Of a DNA stretch of 64,000 nucleotides, positions 25,486-33,877 are shown piece after piece. The translations under genes were made by a program, and so were the position numbers. The notes under the pieces are model-generated. The model saw only the letters and a list, made by a program, of their open reading frames with translations. It had not been told where the DNA came from and ran no database searches. Origin of the DNA: CAYNHF01 sp964397045. GTDB lineage: Bacteria > Actinomycetota > Acidimicrobiia > Spongiisociales > UBA5794. The first letter of the stretch is position 1. Each line of letters opens with the position of its first letter. The stretch lies in contig CAYNHF010000011.1 of assembly GCA_964397045.1 (NCBI GenBank), positions 66,358-130,357 of the forward strand, written 5' to 3'.

Positions 25486-26205
25486 TTGCTCACTGCCATC
25501 ACCGTGCTTACCGCTCTGATCGGGTTGTTGGTTTCTCCCATCCTGGTGGCGGTCTCGGTTCGCGTCTTCGAGCCCACCGCTCTGGTGTCACGATCCGACT
25601 TCGACCGTCCGCTGCGGCTACCACAGGATGTTGACACCACCGATCTGGCGGCCTGGAAGTTGCCGACGACGATGGTCATCTCGACGGTGGTATCTGGTGC
25701 GATGGTGCAAGCGATTGGCCTGCGATGGGTGCTCCCCGCCTACTTGTGGTTCGTCGCCATCACGATCGTTCTGTCGCTCACCGACGTCGACCGCAAGCTG
25801 ATTCCCAATCGGGTCCTCTACCCGGCGACCTTCATCGGCGCGGTGTTGCTGGCCGCGGGCGCACTGGCGGATTGGGATCTCAGCTCTTTGCTACGGGGGT
25901 TCGCGGGCGCAGCGGCGTACTTCGTGTTCCTCTACCTGGTGTACGTGGTCGCACGGGGTGGGTTCGGCTTCGGCGACGTCAAGCTGGGACTGTTCATCGG
26001 ACTTTTCGCCGCCTATCTGGGCTGGGCCGCGCTGTTCATCAGCGTCGTTGCGGCCTTCATCATCGGTGCCATGGTCTCGGTCGTTCTGCTCGTGTTCCGG
26101 GTCAAAGGGCGCAAGGATCCGATTCCGTTTGGCCCCTATATGGTCGGTGCTGCCTACATCGCAATGGTGTGGCATGAGCCGATCCGGGAGTGGTATGGCG
26201 TCTGA
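25486..26205 (+). CDS. A24-family prepilin peptidase-like protein without methyltransferase domain
   Basis: Polytopic membrane aspartyl protease of 239 residues. The two catalytic aspartates are Asp100 (LTDVDRKLIPN) and Asp164 in FGFGDVKLG, the GxGDxK signature. The N-terminal cytoplasmic domain with zinc-binding cysteines that methylates pilins in bifunctional PilD is missing; an approximately 80-residue segment with a single hydrophobic helix takes its place. I chose a TTG start at 25486 because GAGGT (25476-25480) lies five bases upstream and no ATG or GTG in frame fits. No pilin or secretion genes are nearby; the place between aroE and aroC is common in Actinomycetota. Confidence 0.82.
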   Translation: MLTAITVLTALIGLLVSPILVAVSVRVFEPTALVSRSDFDRPLRLPQDVDTTDLAAWKLPTTMVISTVVSGAMVQAIGLRWVLPAYLWFVAITIVLSLTDVDRKLIPNRVLYPATFIGAVLLAAGALADWDLSSLLRGFAGAAAYFVFLYLVYVVARGGFGFGDVKLGLFIGLFAAYLGWAALFISVVAAFIIGAMVSVVLLVFRVKGRKDPIPFGPYMVGAAYIAMVWHEPIREWYGV

Positions 26206-26246
26206 GCGGCGCCGCCCCAACACGAGCCGCGGGTACCATTCCGAGG

Positions 26247-27398
26247 ATGCTCCGCTATCTCACCGCCGGCGAATCTCACGGTCCGGGCCTGGTCTCCGTA
26301 ATCGAAGGCCTCCCGGCAGGTCTTCCGGTATCGCGCGACGAGCTGACAGATGAGCTAGCGCGGCGCCGCGGTGGCCACGGCCGGGGGAGGCGAATGAGCC
26401 TCGAACGGGACGAACTCGAGATTCTGGCAGGGGTGCGGTTCGGGAGGACGTTGGGGAGCCCGGTGGCGGTGATCATTCGCAACACCGAGTGGCCCAAGTG
26501 GGAGAAGCAGATGAGTCCCGAGCCGGGAACCGCGGGTCGGGCCCTGACGACCCCTCGGCCGGGGCATGCCGACCTTGCCGGCATGCTGAAATACGACACC
26601 CACGACGCACGTGACATCCTCGAACGTGCCTCGGCGCGTGAAACGGCGGCACGTACGGTGGTCGGATACCTGGCCCGAGTGTTGCTGAGCGAGCTCGGCG
26701 TCGGCGTGTTGAGCCACGTAGTCCGGATCGGGAGCGTTGTCGCTGCAGAGGAGACGTATCCGAGTCTGGAAGACCTTCCCCGCATCGAGGCGTCAGCGGT
26801 GCGAGCCTTCGATCCGCAGACCTCCGCTGCCATGATCGCGGAGATCGACGCAGCTCGTGAGGATCGCGACACCCTCGGTGGAGTGGTCGAGGTGATCGTT
26901 CTCGGTCTCCCCGCGGGGATCGGCAGCCACGTGCACTGGGACCGCAAACTCGACGCTCTGCTGGCCGCTGGACTCATGTCCATCCCTGCCATCAAGGGAG
27001 TGGAACTCGGGGACGGTTTCGCGTCCGCAGAGCGAAGGGGTTCCGCGGCGCACGATGAGATCTATCGCACAGAAGACGAGTTCACCCGTCGCACCAACCG
27101 GGCGGGGGGCATCGAGGGTGGCACGAGTATCGGGGGGATGCTCCGAGTTCGAGCCGCGATGAAGCCGATCTCAACGGTTATGCAGCCGCTCGACACGGTC
27201 GACGTCGAGTCCAAGCAACCCCAGAAGGCGTTCCGGGAACGTAGCGACGTGTGTGCGGTGCCGGCTGCAGGGGTGGTGGCAGAGCAGATGGTGGCGATCG
27301 TGCTGGCGCAGGAGATGCAGCGCAAGTTTGGCGGAGACACCGTCGCAGACATGCGCCTGTCGCTCGACGAGTACCGCAGGCGCCTCTCGAGTTTCTGA
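26247..27398 (+). CDS. aroC: Chorismate synthase
   Basis: FMN-dependent anti-1,4-elimination of phosphate from EPSP to give chorismate (383 residues). The family signatures GESHGPGLV near the N-terminus, RPGHADLAGMLKY in the middle and a region around RRGSAAHDE are visible, as is the GGIEGGTSIGG segment. ATG 26247 has no clear Shine-Dalgarno; TACCAT (26234-26239) ends seven bases before it, which suggests a leaderless transcript. aroK begins two bases after the stop. Confidence 0.95.
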   Translation: MLRYLTAGESHGPGLVSVIEGLPAGLPVSRDELTDELARRRGGHGRGRRMSLERDELEILAGVRFGRTLGSPVAVIIRNTEWPKWEKQMSPEPGTAGRALTTPRPGHADLAGMLKYDTHDARDILERASARETAARTVVGYLARVLLSELGVGVLSHVVRIGSVVAAEETYPSLEDLPRIEASAVRAFDPQTSAAMIAEIDAAREDRDTLGGVVEVIVLGLPAGIGSHVHWDRKLDALLAAGLMSIPAIKGVELGDGFASAERRGSAAHDEIYRTEDEFTRRTNRAGGIEGGTSIGGMLRVRAAMKPISTVMQPLDTVDVESKQPQKAFRERSDVCAVPAAGVVAEQMVAIVLAQEMQRKFGGDTVADMRLSLDEYRRRLSSF

Positions 27399-27400
27399 GC

Positions 27401-27919
27401 ATGGTGAACCGCCATCTGTGGCTCGTGGGGATGATGGGAAGCGGCAAATCGCGTATCGGGCCCGGCCTCGCCGAGCGGCTTCACCTTCGTTTTGTGGACA
27501 CAGACGAGGAGATATCCGAACGGATCGGATGCTCGATCGCACAGTTCTGGGGCGAACGTGGCGAGGAAGCGTTTCGTGACATGGAGGCAGCCACGATCGC
27601 GCGGGTCGCCGAGGAACCGGCTGCGGTGGTGGCAGCCGGAGGGGGAGCCGTGTTGCGCGATGGCAACGTCGCCGCGATGCGAGAGAGCGGGCGGGTGGTA
27701 TGGCTGACGGCAAGTCCACCTACGCTGGTCGCCAGGGTCGGCTCCGGAAGTGATCGGCCGCTGCTGATGGAGGACGCCACCGTGGTTCGTCTCGCCGAAA
27801 TCCTGGAGAGTCGCGCCGAGCTCTACGCAGATGCTGCTCACGTGGCGGTCGATACCGAGGATGCAGACCCGACAGACGTCATCAATCGAATCGAGGCGTG
27901 GTGGAACGCGTCTTCGTGA
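27401..27919 (+). CDS. aroK: Shikimate kinase
   Basis: P-loop kinase of 172 residues that phosphorylates shikimate. The Walker A motif GMMGSGKSRIG, the shikimate-binding DTDEEIS and FRDMEA elements, and the GGGAVLR Walker B-like loop are in order. The adenine-loop arginine is in the DRPLL segment. Starting at ATG 27401, two bases after aroC. The stop overlaps the chosen aroB start by GTGA, which argues for coordinated translation of aroC-aroK-aroB. Confidence 0.93.
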   Translation: MVNRHLWLVGMMGSGKSRIGPGLAERLHLRFVDTDEEISERIGCSIAQFWGERGEEAFRDMEAATIARVAEEPAAVVAAGGGAVLRDGNVAAMRESGRVVWLTASPPTLVARVGSGSDRPLLMEDATVVRLAEILESRAELYADAAHVAVDTEDADPTDVINRIEAWWNASS

Positions 27920-28956
27920 CCGAAGGTGAGCTGCCGACGAGCGAAATCGTCATTGGGCGCGCTCTGGTGACTGCCCAAGACGCCGCATCGCCGGTGCTAC
28001 CCCCCTCGCCGCGTCGACGCAGGGTCGGGATGCTCACCCAGCCGCCGGCTGCCGCTGTTGCCGAGCGGCTGGCTGGTTCCCTCCGACAGACCTACGAGGT
28101 GGCGATCAGGGTGGGACCCGATCGGGACGCGGCCAAGACACTGGGTGAAGCAGAAGAGATCTACACCTGGCTCAACGGGCTGGAGATGACTCGCTACGAC
28201 ACCATCGTTGGCGTCGGCGGTGGTGCGGTCACCGACATTGCCGGATTCATCGGCGGGACCTATTTGCGCGGGATCGAAGTCGTGCTGGTTCCGACCACAC
28301 TGCTCGGGGCGGTGGATGCCGCGATTGGAGGCAAGGCCGCGGTCAACGTCGAAGGCAAGAACCTGGTCGGGGTTTTCCGGCATCCCACCCGGGTCATCAT
28401 CGATCTGGATGTGCTGGAGGCACTGCCCGAGCAGCTGGTTCGCGAGGGTGCCGCGGAAGCGCTGAAGACCGGACTGATCGGGGACCCGAGGCTCGTGGAC
28501 GCCTATGAGTCCGATGGCCTAGCAGCGCCGCTCGAGGTGGTGGTCTCGCGATCCGTGGCCGTGAAGGCCAGGATCGTATCGGATGACTTCACCGAGACCG
28601 GCGTCCGTGCCCATCTGAACTACGGCCACACAGTTGGCCACGCGGTAGAGACCCTCACCGGGTGGTCCCATGGTCAGTCGGTCGCGGTCGGGATGGTCGC
28701 AGCAGGCACCGCTTCGGAGAGGCTGGTCGGGTACCAGGATGCAAGACGGCAGCGCCGCATCATCGAACGGCTGGGACTCCCGACGGCAGCACCCGGACTC
28801 CCGGTGGACGAGGTGCTCCGCCTGATGGGACTCGACAAGAAGCGCGACGAAACCGGCCTCCGTATGGTGCTACTCGAGGAGATCGGGAGGCCGATCGTCC
28901 GTGCTGCGGACAGCGCTACCGTATTGGCCGCATTGGCCGCGGTGGGTATCGCCTAA
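27916..28956 (+). CDS. aroB: 3-dehydroquinate synthase
   Basis: NAD- and metal-dependent cyclisation of DAHP to 3-dehydroquinate (346 residues). Characteristic elements are VGVGGGAVTDIAGFIGGTYLRGI, VPTTLLGAVDAAIGGKAAVN, and the metal-binding residues in EGAAEALKTG and HLNYGHTVGHAVE followed by SHGQSVAVGM. In-frame GTG codons at 27898 and 27901 would extend it by five or six residues; 27916 was chosen because it forms the GTGA overlap with aroK seen elsewhere in this cluster. Confidence 0.93.
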   Translation: MTEGELPTSEIVIGRALVTAQDAASPVLPPSPRRRRVGMLTQPPAAAVAERLAGSLRQTYEVAIRVGPDRDAAKTLGEAEEIYTWLNGLEMTRYDTIVGVGGGAVTDIAGFIGGTYLRGIEVVLVPTTLLGAVDAAIGGKAAVNVEGKNLVGVFRHPTRVIIDLDVLEALPEQLVREGAAEALKTGLIGDPRLVDAYESDGLAAPLEVVVSRSVAVKARIVSDDFTETGVRAHLNYGHTVGHAVETLTGWSHGQSVAVGMVAAGTASERLVGYQDARRQRRIIERLGLPTAAPGLPVDEVLRLMGLDKKRDETGLRMVLLEEIGRPIVRAADSATVLAALAAVGIA

Positions 28957-28989
28957 GGCGGCGCATCCACCTCACGGAGTACGGGGAAC

Positions 28990-30051
28990 ATGAATCACGC
29001 CGGGCGCGTTTCGAAGCTGATGGAAGGCCTGGAGCGGCCACTCCTGGTTACGAACCTGACGAATATCCGATACCTGACCGGGTTCACGGGTACCGCCGCC
29101 TACCTCTATGTCACCGCTGGGGGCTGCACCTTCTTGACGGACGGGAGGTACGGCGAGGTCGCGGGAGCGTTGATCGCCGATCTGCCGCGGGCGTCGCTCG
29201 AGGTCTCCACTACCGGCATGCTGCGGCCGATCGCGAGCGTGATCGACCCCGCCGAAGAGGTGGATATCGAGGCGGACCACGCAACATGGTCGTTCGTCCG
29301 CTCCCTGCGAGACCTGACGAGCGCCAGGCTTCGGCCGGCCACCGGCATCGTCGAGCGTCAGCGGATGGTGAAGGATGCGGAGGAGGTCGCTGCGTTGCGC
29401 TCTGCGGCCACAGCGGGTGATGCCGCCTTCGACGCCTTGGACGATCTCATTCAAGGAGAGATCACTGAGGGCGAATTGGGCGAACGGCTCGTGGCGGCAA
29501 TGCGAGCGACGGGCGCGAGTCCGGCCGCTTGGCCTCCGATCGTGGCGATGGACGCCAATGCGGCCCGGCCGCATCATCGGGCAGGCACTGCCCTCGTCGG
29601 CGAAGGCCTGTTGCTGATGGACTACGGGTGCGTCGTAGACGGCTACCACTCCGACATGACGCGCACAGTGTGGAGGGGACCTCTCAATGACCCAGAGGTA
29701 GAGGAGGTGTACGCCGCGGTTCTGGAGGCGAGCGAGGCCGGGATTGCTGCCGCGCTCCAGGGGGCGGTTGCCGGCGACGTCGATGCGGCCTGTCGCGCCG
29801 TTCTCGACGACCGCGGATATCTCGAAGCATTCGTGCACTCCACAGGCCACGGCGTCGGGCTGGATATCCACGAGGGACCGTCCGTTCGCAACGGCAGCGA
29901 CCAAGTGCTGGAAGCAGGCAACGTAGTGACGATCGAACCCGGGGTCTATCTCCCGGACCGGTTCGGCGTGCGCATCGAGGATATGGTCCTGGTGACACCA
30001 GCCGGCAACGAGGTCCTCACCCAGGCGAGCAAGGAGTTGCACCGCACATGA
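28990..30051 (+). CDS. pepQ: M24B family metallopeptidase (Xaa-Pro dipeptidase-like)
   Basis: Cytosolic pita-bread-fold aminopeptidase of 353 residues. The N-terminal creatinase-like domain (VTNLTNIRYLTGFTGT) is followed by metal ligands in MDYGCVVDGYHSDMTRT (two Asp), STGHGVGLDIHEGP (His), TIEPGVYL (Glu) and RIEDMVLV (Glu). This gene lies between aroB and efp in most Actinomycetota. Whether it cuts Xaa-Pro dipeptides or N-terminal Xaa-Pro is not decided by the sequence. The stop overlaps the efp ATG. Confidence 0.9.
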   Translation: MNHAGRVSKLMEGLERPLLVTNLTNIRYLTGFTGTAAYLYVTAGGCTFLTDGRYGEVAGALIADLPRASLEVSTTGMLRPIASVIDPAEEVDIEADHATWSFVRSLRDLTSARLRPATGIVERQRMVKDAEEVAALRSAATAGDAAFDALDDLIQGEITEGELGERLVAAMRATGASPAAWPPIVAMDANAARPHHRAGTALVGEGLLLMDYGCVVDGYHSDMTRTVWRGPLNDPEVEEVYAAVLEASEAGIAAALQGAVAGDVDAACRAVLDDRGYLEAFVHSTGHGVGLDIHEGPSVRNGSDQVLEAGNVVTIEPGVYLPDRFGVRIEDMVLVTPAGNEVLTQASKELHRT

Positions 30052-30608
30052 TTTCCACCAACGACGTCAAGCCCGGTATGACGCTGAATCTCCCGGACGG
30101 GCTCTTCAACGTCGTTGAGTATCAGCACGTGAAGCCTGGCAAAGGGAAGGCGTTTGTACGCATGAAGCTGAAGAATGTCGAGACCGGAGCGGTGCTCGAT
30201 CGTACGTTCCGCTCCAACGAAGATGTTCCCCGGGCGATGATCAATCGCGCCGACTTCCAGTTTCTGTTCCGCGACGACATGGGTTTCCACTGTATGAACG
30301 CAGAGACCTATGAACAGATGGCGGTCGCCGCCGACCTTGTGGGTGATGCCGCGAACTTCATGGTCGAGGGAACCACAGTGCAGGTGAACATGTTCGAGGG
30401 CAACCCGCTCGGGATCGACCTCCCTGCTTCCGTGGAACTCGAAGTCACCTATGCCGAGCCGGGGGTGAAGGGCGACAGGGTCTCCGGCGCCACGAAGCCG
30501 ATCACGCTCAGCACGGGACTTATCGTGCAGGCTCCGCTCTTCGTCGATCAGGGAGACGTGGTGAAGGTCGATACGCGAACCGGGGACTACATCACGCGGG
30601 TGTCGTGA
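30048..30608 (+). CDS. efp: Elongation factor P
   Basis: Ribosomal factor (186 residues) that binds between P and E sites and promotes peptide bond formation at polyproline. Three beta-barrel domains follow in order. The domain I loop reads KPGKGKAF with Lys32 at the tip position that is modified in other bacteria; no modification gene is present in the window, and actinobacterial EF-P is often unmodified. The C-terminal signature GDVVKVDTRTGDYITRV is complete. Overlaps with pepQ (ATGA) and nusB (GTGA). Confidence 0.95.
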   Translation: MISTNDVKPGMTLNLPDGLFNVVEYQHVKPGKGKAFVRMKLKNVETGAVLDRTFRSNEDVPRAMINRADFQFLFRDDMGFHCMNAETYEQMAVAADLVGDAANFMVEGTTVQVNMFEGNPLGIDLPASVELEVTYAEPGVKGDRVSGATKPITLSTGLIVQAPLFVDQGDVVKVDTRTGDYITRVS

Positions 30609-30958
30609 ATCGGTCTGAGGCTCGAGTCGCTGCGTTCGCGGAACTTTATGCCGCAGATGTGGCCCAGACCGAGCCCGCCAGCGATCTGCCTGCCCGCGCC
30701 CAGCGCTACGTCGACGGCGTGTGGGAGCACCGCCGTGAACTCGATGACCAGATCGGTGCTGTCGCCACCGGATGGCGGGTCGAACGAATGCCACCAGTCG
30801 ACCGCAACATTCTTCGGTTAGGGCTGTACGAACTGACGTACACCGATACCCCGGTCGGGGTGGTGATCTCGGAGGCCGTCGAACTGGCGAAGACTTACTC
30901 GACCGCGAGAAGCGGCGCCTTCGTCAACGGCGTGCTCGCTCAACTCGCTTCCACCTGA
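30605..30958 (+). CDS. nusB: Transcription antitermination factor NusB
   Basis: All-helical RNA-binding protein of 117 residues that binds boxA with NusE (S10) during rRNA transcription. Typical parts are RVAAFAELYAADV at the N-terminus, and NILRLGLYEL and VVISEAVELAKTYSTARSGAFVNGVLAQL at the C-terminus (this last in two blocks). GTG start overlapping efp by GTGA. It is the last gene before the pyrimidine leader; a boxA-like site appears before the 16S gene at the right end of the window. Confidence 0.93.
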   Translation: MNRSEARVAAFAELYAADVAQTEPASDLPARAQRYVDGVWEHRRELDDQIGAVATGWRVERMPPVDRNILRLGLYELTYTDTPVGVVISEAVELAKTYSTARSGAFVNGVLAQLAST

Positions 30959-31002
30959 AGCACCGAGTTCAGAGGCGCGACCGCGACGAGGGAGCCGGGT
31001 GC

Positions 31003-31008
31003 TACAGT
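31003..31008 (+). promoter_or_regulatory. Possible -10 element of the pyr operon
   Basis: TACAGT about seven bases before the probable start of the PyrR-binding leader. No convincing -35 is visible at 16-18 bases upstream, so this is weak. Confidence 0.35.
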
Positions 31009-31020
31009 CGCCCCAACCGA

Positions 31021-31055
31021 CCTTTAAACCCGGTCCAGAGAGCCCGGAAAGGAGG
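31021..31055 (+). promoter_or_regulatory. PyrR-binding hairpin that sequesters a Shine-Dalgarno
   Basis: The RNA would contain the PyrR recognition loop (GGUCCAGAGAG, 31032-31042). CCGG 31030-31033 pairs with CCGG 31044-31047 below the loop; a purine-rich bulge (AAAC) separates this from a lower stem CCUUU 31021-31025 with AAAGG 31048-31052. The lower stem contains half of the Shine-Dalgarno AAAGGAGG (31048-31055). PyrR bound to UMP should stabilise it and stop translation of the leader ORF and the coupled pyrR. The consensus match is strong; the translational mode is inference from the layout, since no terminator follows. Confidence 0.88.
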
Positions 31056-31064
31056 AACCTCACG

Positions 31065-31136
31065 ATGCTGTTCTGTCGGCAGCGCACCGCTTTGCGCAGC
31101 CCCCCTGCCCCCCTCCCGCCTGGTGACGCGCCGTGA
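31065..31136 (+). CDS. 23-residue leader peptide coupled to pyrR
   Basis: ATG at 31065, nine bases after AGGAGG of the PyrR hairpin, opens a frame encoding MLFCRQRTALRSPPAPLPPG plus DAP and ends at TGA 31134-31136. The stop overlaps the pyrR GTG start as GTGA, the same coupling used between genes of this cluster. pyrR itself has no Shine-Dalgarno, so its translation probably depends on ribosomes finishing this peptide. The C-terminal half is Pro-rich, which might slow ribosomes before the coupling site. There is no run of a single amino acid codon that would suggest classical attenuation. Confidence 0.65.
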   Translation: MLFCRQRTALRSPPAPLPPGDAP

Positions 31137-31687
31137 ACCCGGTGATGACCCCAGATGACGTTTCGCGCGCACTGCGCAGGGTCGCCCATGAGATCATCGA
31201 ACGCAATCGCGGCGCCGAAGACGTTCTGCTCATGGGGATTCACACCCGGGGGGTCCCGATGGCGCAGCGACTCGCCGCTGCTATCGGCACGATCGAAGGG
31301 ACCGAAGTCCCGGTCGGGAGTCTCGACATCGGGTTGTATCGCGACGATCTCGGGTCGCGGCCGACACCTTCGCTCGATACCACAGCAGTTCCGATCCCAT
31401 TCGACGATCGCACCGTGGTGCTGGTCGATGACGTGTTGTACACCGGTCGCACTATCCGTGCCGCACTCGATGCGATGGCAGACCTCGGTCGCGCGGCCCG
31501 AGTGCAGCTCGCGGTGCTGGTCGATCGTGGACACCGCCAGCTACCGATTCGTGCCGACTACGTCGGCAAGAACCTTCCCACGAGCCACGACGAACGCGTC
31601 ATGGTCCACCTCACGGAGATCGATGGCGACGACGGGGTGTGGCTCGAAACACCTACCCAGGATGCAATGAGAATGGGGGACGAATGA
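31133..31687 (+). CDS. pyrR: Pyrimidine operon regulator / uracil phosphoribosyltransferase
   Basis: RNA-binding regulator of 184 residues with a PRTase fold. It binds UMP/UTP and then the hairpin at the start of its own mRNA; many homologues also have weak UPRTase activity. The PRPP loop is VVLVDDVLYTGRTIRAAL, and basic surface residues flank it. The GTG start at 31133 overlaps the leader peptide stop; a later in-frame ATG at 31145 is less likely. The stop overlaps pyrB by ATGA. Position first in the operon is normal. Confidence 0.93.
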   Translation: MNPVMTPDDVSRALRRVAHEIIERNRGAEDVLLMGIHTRGVPMAQRLAAAIGTIEGTEVPVGSLDIGLYRDDLGSRPTPSLDTTAVPIPFDDRTVVLVDDVLYTGRTIRAALDAMADLGRAARVQLAVLVDRGHRQLPIRADYVGKNLPTSHDERVMVHLTEIDGDDGVWLETPTQDAMRMGDE

Positions 31688-32601
31688 AGCACATGCTGAC
31701 CACCGAGGGCCTCGACCGGGGGGTCATCACCAGCTTGCTGGACGACGCAGATGAGTTTGTCGAAGTCCTCGGACGACCGATTCCGAAGGTCCCGGCGTTG
31801 CGGGGGCGGACCGTTGCCACGTTGTTTTTCGAGGCGTCTACCCGGACGCGTATGTCATTCGAGAAGGCAGCCAAAGCGTTGTCGGCAGATACCGTGTCTT
31901 TCTCGCCGGGCACGAGTGCGTTGAAGAAGGGCGAGAGCCTCAAGGACACGGCGCTCACGATCCAGGCGATGGGCGTTGACCTGATGATCGTGCGTCACGC
32001 GGCCACGGGGGCAGCCTGGCGCCTCGCCGAGTGGGTCGACGTGCCTGTGGTGAACGGTGGCGACGGTGCCCATCAGCACCCGACGCAGGCTCTCCTCGAC
32101 TGCCTCACGCTTCGCCAGCACTTCGGCTCACTCGACGGTCTCAAGATCGGTATTGTCGGTGATATCCGCCACAGCCGGGTAGCCCGCTCCGACATCTTTG
32201 CCATGACAACCCTGGGGGCGGACGTGACCCTGGTGGCGCCCTCCACATTGCTGCCGCACACCACTGAAGGGTGGCCGGTCGCCACCACCGGCGAGTTCGA
32301 TGACGTCCTCACCGAACTCGATGTCGTTTACCTGCTGCGGGTCCAAGCGGAGCGCGGGGGTGCATCCGTTTTCCCATCAGTCGCCGAGTACCGGTCTCGC
32401 TTCGGGATGACGGCAGAACGCCTGGCGAGATTGAAACCCCACGCCGCAGTGCTCCACCCGGGTCCGATGATTCGGGGAGTCGAGATCGATCACGAAGTGG
32501 CGGACGATCCGCGGACCCTGGTGCTGGACCAGGTCGCCAACGGCGTGGCCGTCCGGATGGCCGTCTTGTTCCAGCTGCTCGGAGGTGAGCGGGATGTCTG
32601 A
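31684..32601 (+). CDS. pyrB: Aspartate carbamoyltransferase catalytic subunit
   Basis: Condenses carbamoyl phosphate with aspartate (305 residues). The carbamoyl-phosphate motif STRTR lies at residues 52-56 (FFEASTRTRMSFE), with ALKKGESLKD and the GGDGAHQHPTQALLD segment following. The aspartate-binding region includes YLLRVQAER and LHPGPMIRGVEI. No pyrI regulatory gene is present, so a class B or C enzyme is expected. In that case, pyrC next door may form a complex with it. Start ATG overlaps pyrR (ATGA). Confidence 0.95.
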   Translation: MKHMLTTEGLDRGVITSLLDDADEFVEVLGRPIPKVPALRGRTVATLFFEASTRTRMSFEKAAKALSADTVSFSPGTSALKKGESLKDTALTIQAMGVDLMIVRHAATGAAWRLAEWVDVPVVNGGDGAHQHPTQALLDCLTLRQHFGSLDGLKIGIVGDIRHSRVARSDIFAMTTLGADVTLVAPSTLLPHTTEGWPVATTGEFDDVLTELDVVYLLRVQAERGGASVFPSVAEYRSRFGMTAERLARLKPHAAVLHPGPMIRGVEIDHEVADDPRTLVLDQVANGVAVRMAVLFQLLGGERDV

Positions 32602-33877
32602 GGTACTCATCAAAGGGGGCACGGTACTGACGGCCGGCGGCGTGACGGCGGCGGATGTGTTGGTCGCCGAAGGGGTGGTTGTCGAGGTCGGCCCCGACCT
32701 GATTGTGGAAGCCGCTACCGAGATCGACGCACGGGACTGCTGGGTGGGACCCGGACTCGTGGACGTGCATACTCATCTGCGGGAGCCGGGGCAAGAGCAC
32801 AAGGAAGACATCGCCTCCGGTTCGCGGGCCGCGGCCGCGGGCGGGTACACCGCCGTGGTCGCCATGCCAAACACTGATCCTGCGGTCGACAGCGGTCATG
32901 TGGCTAGGTTCGTGGTCGAGCGCGGCGAGCGGGCAGGGCTGGTCGAGGTCGCCGCGGCCGGCTGCTTGAGCCTGGATCGGGAGGGCCGCAAGCTGGCTCA
33001 TCTCGACGAATTGTGGGATGCAGGCGTCCGTGTCTTCACAGACGACGGCGACACGGTTGCGGACGCCGGTTTGTTGCGACGCGCCATGGAATACATCGCC
33101 GAACTCGGTGGCGTCGTGGCCCAACATGCCATCGACCCGGGACTCGCTTCCGGAGGCCATATGCATGAAGGCGCCGTATCCGCCCGGCTCGGAGTGCAGG
33201 GCATCCCGGCGCTGGCCGAGGAGGTCGTGTTGGCGAGGGACCTGGCGCTCGTACGTCTCACCGGGGTCAGCTATCACGCTCAGCATCTCAGCACGGCGGG
33301 GGCGGTCGAACTGATCGCCGCGGCGAAGGAGGAAGGCCTCCCCGTCACCGCAGAGGCGACTCCCCATCATCTGGCATTCGACGAGGTCGTGGTCGCTCGC
33401 GACGTCGCAGATCCGACGTACAAGATGATGCCCCCCCTGCGCAGCGCGGTTGATGTTGCCGCGGTGCGGGTCGCGCTGGAAACAGGGATCATCGATGTTG
33501 TCGCGACAGATCACGCGCCGCACGCACCCCACGAAAAGGATGTTGCCTTCGAGGAGGCCCCCTTTGGCGTCACCGGCCTCGAGTGGGCGGCAGCGGTGGT
33601 CAACACCGTTGTCGAACTCGACATGGCGCGGTTCTTCGAGCGGATGGCGACGCGGCCGGCCGAGATTGCCGGACTCACCGCCACCCAGGGCGGACCCGTG
33701 GCTCCCGGCCGGATCGCCAATCTCTTGGTCTTCGACCCTGCCTCGGAATGGACCGCTGCCGGCACCTACTCGCGATCGGTCAACAGCCCGTATCTCGGCA
33801 GGCAGTGGAGGGGTGCGGTCAGAACCACGATTCACGACGGTGTGGTCACACATGCGGGGGTGAGCGCACGCGTATGA
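32594..33877 (+). CDS. pyrC: Dihydroorotase
   Basis: Amidohydrolase of 427 residues, type I. The first metal motif HTHLREPG is at residues 59-66, further ligands are in VFTDDGD and AQHAIDPG, and VATDHAPHAPHEK carries the catalytic Asp. The ATG at 32594 was preferred over GTG 32585 because GGAGG (32581-32585) is eight bases upstream. The first eight bases overlap the end of pyrB and the stop overlaps carA (ATGA). Confidence 0.95.
   Translation: MSEVLIKGGTVLTAGGVTAADVLVAEGVVVEVGPDLIVEAATEIDARDCWVGPGLVDVHTHLREPGQEHKEDIASGSRAAAAGGYTAVVAMPNTDPAVDSGHVARFVVERGERAGLVEVAAAGCLSLDREGRKLAHLDELWDAGVRVFTDDGDTVADAGLLRRAMEYIAELGGVVAQHAIDPGLASGGHMHEGAVSARLGVQGIPALAEEVVLARDLALVRLTGVSYHAQHLSTAGAVELIAAAKEEGLPVTAEATPHHLAFDEVVVARDVADPTYKMMPPLRSAVDVAAVRVALETGIIDVVATDHAPHAPHEKDVAFEEAPFGVTGLEWAAAVVNTVVELDMARFFERMATRPAEIAGLTATQGGPVAPGRIANLLVFDPASEWTAAGTYSRSVNSPYLGRQWRGAVRTTIHDGVVTHAGVSARV

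Noticed and set aside
30959..31008. AGCACC ... GGTGCT inverted repeat after nusB
   Set aside because: The loop is over 30 bases with no T run; it overlaps the likely pyr promoter and is not a convincing terminator.
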